Assembly (NCBI GenBank): GCA_965224845.1
Contig: CBDDAJ010000036.1
Span: 124,001-188,000 of the forward strand
DNA length: 64,000 nucleotides
Direction of reading: 5' to 3'
DNA from: Wocania_A sp965224845
GTDB lineage: Bacteria > Bacteroidota > Bacteroidia > Flavobacteriales > Flavobacteriaceae
The notes under the pieces were generated by a model that worked only from the letters and a program-made list of their open reading frames with translations, ran no database searches and was not told where the DNA came from. A program made the translations under genes and the position numbers. Below are positions 62,413 through 64,000 of the stretch, in pieces. Within the stretch, counting starts at the first letter, position 1. Every line of letters starts with the position of its first letter.

Positions 62413-63962
62413 TGCTTAATTTATTGTATTGCCCTTGAACTTTATTAGCATCCAATATTTTATTTAATAAAGGCTCCATTCCAATAACTTCAGAACAAGT
62501 AAGTACAGCTCCTATCGTTACTCCCAGTATGCCATGCATATTTAAACTTTGTCCGGTAAGCAATAAATTCTTTATTTTAGTTCTTGGCGAAACAAATGAT
62601 GCTAAAGGGTTATTAGCATCTTTAACATAGCCATAAATTGAACCACGATTTGAACCTATATAATCTCGATAAGATAATGGTGTCGAGGTGTAAATTTCTT
62701 GAATGCAATCTCTAATGTTAGGGAACTTTTTCTCTAATTCTACTATTAATTTTTCAGCTTTTTCAGTTTTGAATTCTTCATAAGTTTGCCCTCGATCATT
62801 TTTATTTGCAACAGTGTTAAATGTATTTTCCCAAGGTTCTACTTCTTCATAACGCATATAAGTCATAACGGTTAAACTATCTCCCCAAACATCTGTTTTT
62901 TTGTTAATTCCCATAGATACCATATAACCCTCTGGCCAAGTTTGAGCAGTATAGTCTTGTCCGTCCCAAATTTTATGATAATCCTTTATATGATAGAAAT
63001 TTTTATTTTGATATTTAAAGGATTTTGGTTTTAAAACAATATATAAACTAAAGCCCGCAATAATACTTTCTATATTTTTAATTCTGTTGGAGTACACCTT
63101 TCTAAATTTATCTTCTCCTACAAGTTTTATTGTAAGTTTAGGCTCTATATTAGAAATAAACAAATTGCCTTTAACCTCTTTGCCATTTTTTTGTATATAC
63201 AGAACTAATTTTCTTGTCTTCAAACCCAAATTTTACCACCTCATGATGCTTAAAGGCATCTCCCCCATTTTCTTTTAATCGTCTAATTAAAATTTTCGAA
63301 ATTTGACTCCCTCCATTTATGCAACGATAGGCACTTTCTATGTATGAGTTTACAGTGAGCGCGTGAACGTAAAAAGGTGTTCGATGAGCATCACCAGCAT
63401 ATAAATAATTGGTGCCAGCAAGTACAGCGCGTAATTTTTTATTTTCTGTAATTGAGTCTATATAATCTTTTGCCTTTAAGCTAAAAATATCAGTGTTTTC
63501 ATAATAAGGTTTGCCATGTTTTAAACCATATAACGGGAACTTATCGCATATCTCTTTTAGCTTTTTACAATACACTGTAATTGCTTTTTCTTCTTCTGGA
63601 AATTGGTCTAACAGGGTTTTAATAAAGTTGTCGTAGCCTTGGGCATGCTTGTATACCTTATTGTCATTCTCAAAGGTTATAATATCAAAACCATCTTCGT
63701 CTAATTGTTTTAAATTTAAATCGTCGATAATATCAAGATACTTAAAATATTGATATAAGTTTTGCCCTTGACTCAACCCTCCAATATAATGCACTCCAGT
63801 ATCAAAAATGGTTTTGTCGCGAACAAAGGTTTGCAAGTTACCCCCGTATTGATTATTTTTTTCTAAAACACAAACGCTATAACCTTCTTTTGCCAAAATA
63901 TTGGCAGATACCAATCCCCCTAAACCGCTTCCAATAACGATAACATCGTAATGTGATTTCAT
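62399..63962 (-). CDS. CrtI/phytoene-desaturase-like FAD oxidoreductase, frameshifted
   Basis: Two overlapping frames make one protein of about 520 aa. The N-terminal frame (63962-63171) has DVIVIGSGLGGLVSANILAK, LEKNNQYGGNLQTF and YIGGLSQG, the FAD-binding and substrate region. The C-terminal frame (to 62399) has LYIVLKPKS and LLLTGQSLNMHGILGVTIGA. They join as VYTKNGKEVKGN if one A of the A7 run near 63187-63193 is dropped. It resembles CrtI, CrtO and all-trans-retinol saturase proteins. It is the first visible gene of the operon; the shift may be a sequencing error. Confidence 0.82.
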
Positions 63963-64000
63963 ACACTTAATTTTATTGCTTTTAAAGGGTTATTCAGTAT

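Overview
The window is AT-rich DNA from a member of the Bacteroidota, most likely a marine-type Flavobacteriaceae. The evidence is a GLPGLI protein beside a TonB-dependent receptor, two large secreted proteases with C-terminal type IX secretion sorting signals, flavobacterial forms of rplY, pth and prs, and promoters with the Bacteroidota TAnnTTTG-like -7 element. No rRNA, CRISPR array or insertion sequence was seen.

Layout. 1-4 kb: small secreted proteins, GLPGLI protein, TonB-dependent receptor. 4-6 kb (minus strand): an arsenic operon (arsR, DUF6428, arsN-like acetyltransferase, arsC). 6-20.5 kb (mostly minus): ordinary chromosomal genes (TM2 protein, TauE/SafE, VOC proteins, a D-2-hydroxyacid dehydrogenase, mgtE, rsmA, serS, ribF and others). 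20.6-27.2 kb: two tandem paralogous secreted metalloproteases. 27.2-29.8 kb: pth, rplY, prs.

30-46 kb is a compact accessory island devoted to RNA repair and translation rescue. It starts after tRNA-Leu(CAA), beside a degenerate tRNA-Leu copy and a GIY-YIG nuclease remnant. A WYL regulator is divergent from an operon with an RtcB RNA ligase, an unknown protein, two RlaP-type nucleotidyltransferases and another unknown protein. A second operon carries a basic unknown protein, a second RtcB, an Ntn (C45-like) hydrolase, the release-factor homologue PrfH and a TPR-like protein. A response-regulator-like protein without its phosphorylatable Asp follows. Then come 13 tightly packed tRNA genes, five RNA elements sharing a covarying Y-RNA-like/tRNA-like fold, a tRNA-Ile(GAU) gene interrupted by 155 nt in its anticodon stem, and a 750-aa protein with a zinc finger, helical region and TerD-like domain. 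Two duplicated promoter/short-ORF/terminator modules precede the second operon and the tRNA array. The island ends in an ImmA/IrrE remnant and a truncated SGNH esterase, so the right boundary lies near 46.57 kb.

46.8-58.3 kb (minus): an operon for an unidentified glycan or organic substrate (DUF1592 and DUF1552 proteins, FucP-like transporter, cytochrome c peroxidase, PQQ-like propeller, sialidase, phytanoyl-CoA-type dioxygenase, SGNH remnant). 58.6-64 kb (minus): a tightly overlapping four-gene operon (CrtI-like oxidoreductase, JmjC/cupin-like protein, C45 acyltransferase/hydrolase, adenylate-forming ligase) that looks like a small lipid or natural-product pathway.

Several frames are broken by what looks like one extra base in a homopolymer (36.43, 37.31, 40.60, 46.80 and 63.19 kb). 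These could be sequencing errors, so calls of pseudogenes there are provisional. Everything here is read by eye; no search or folding program was run.
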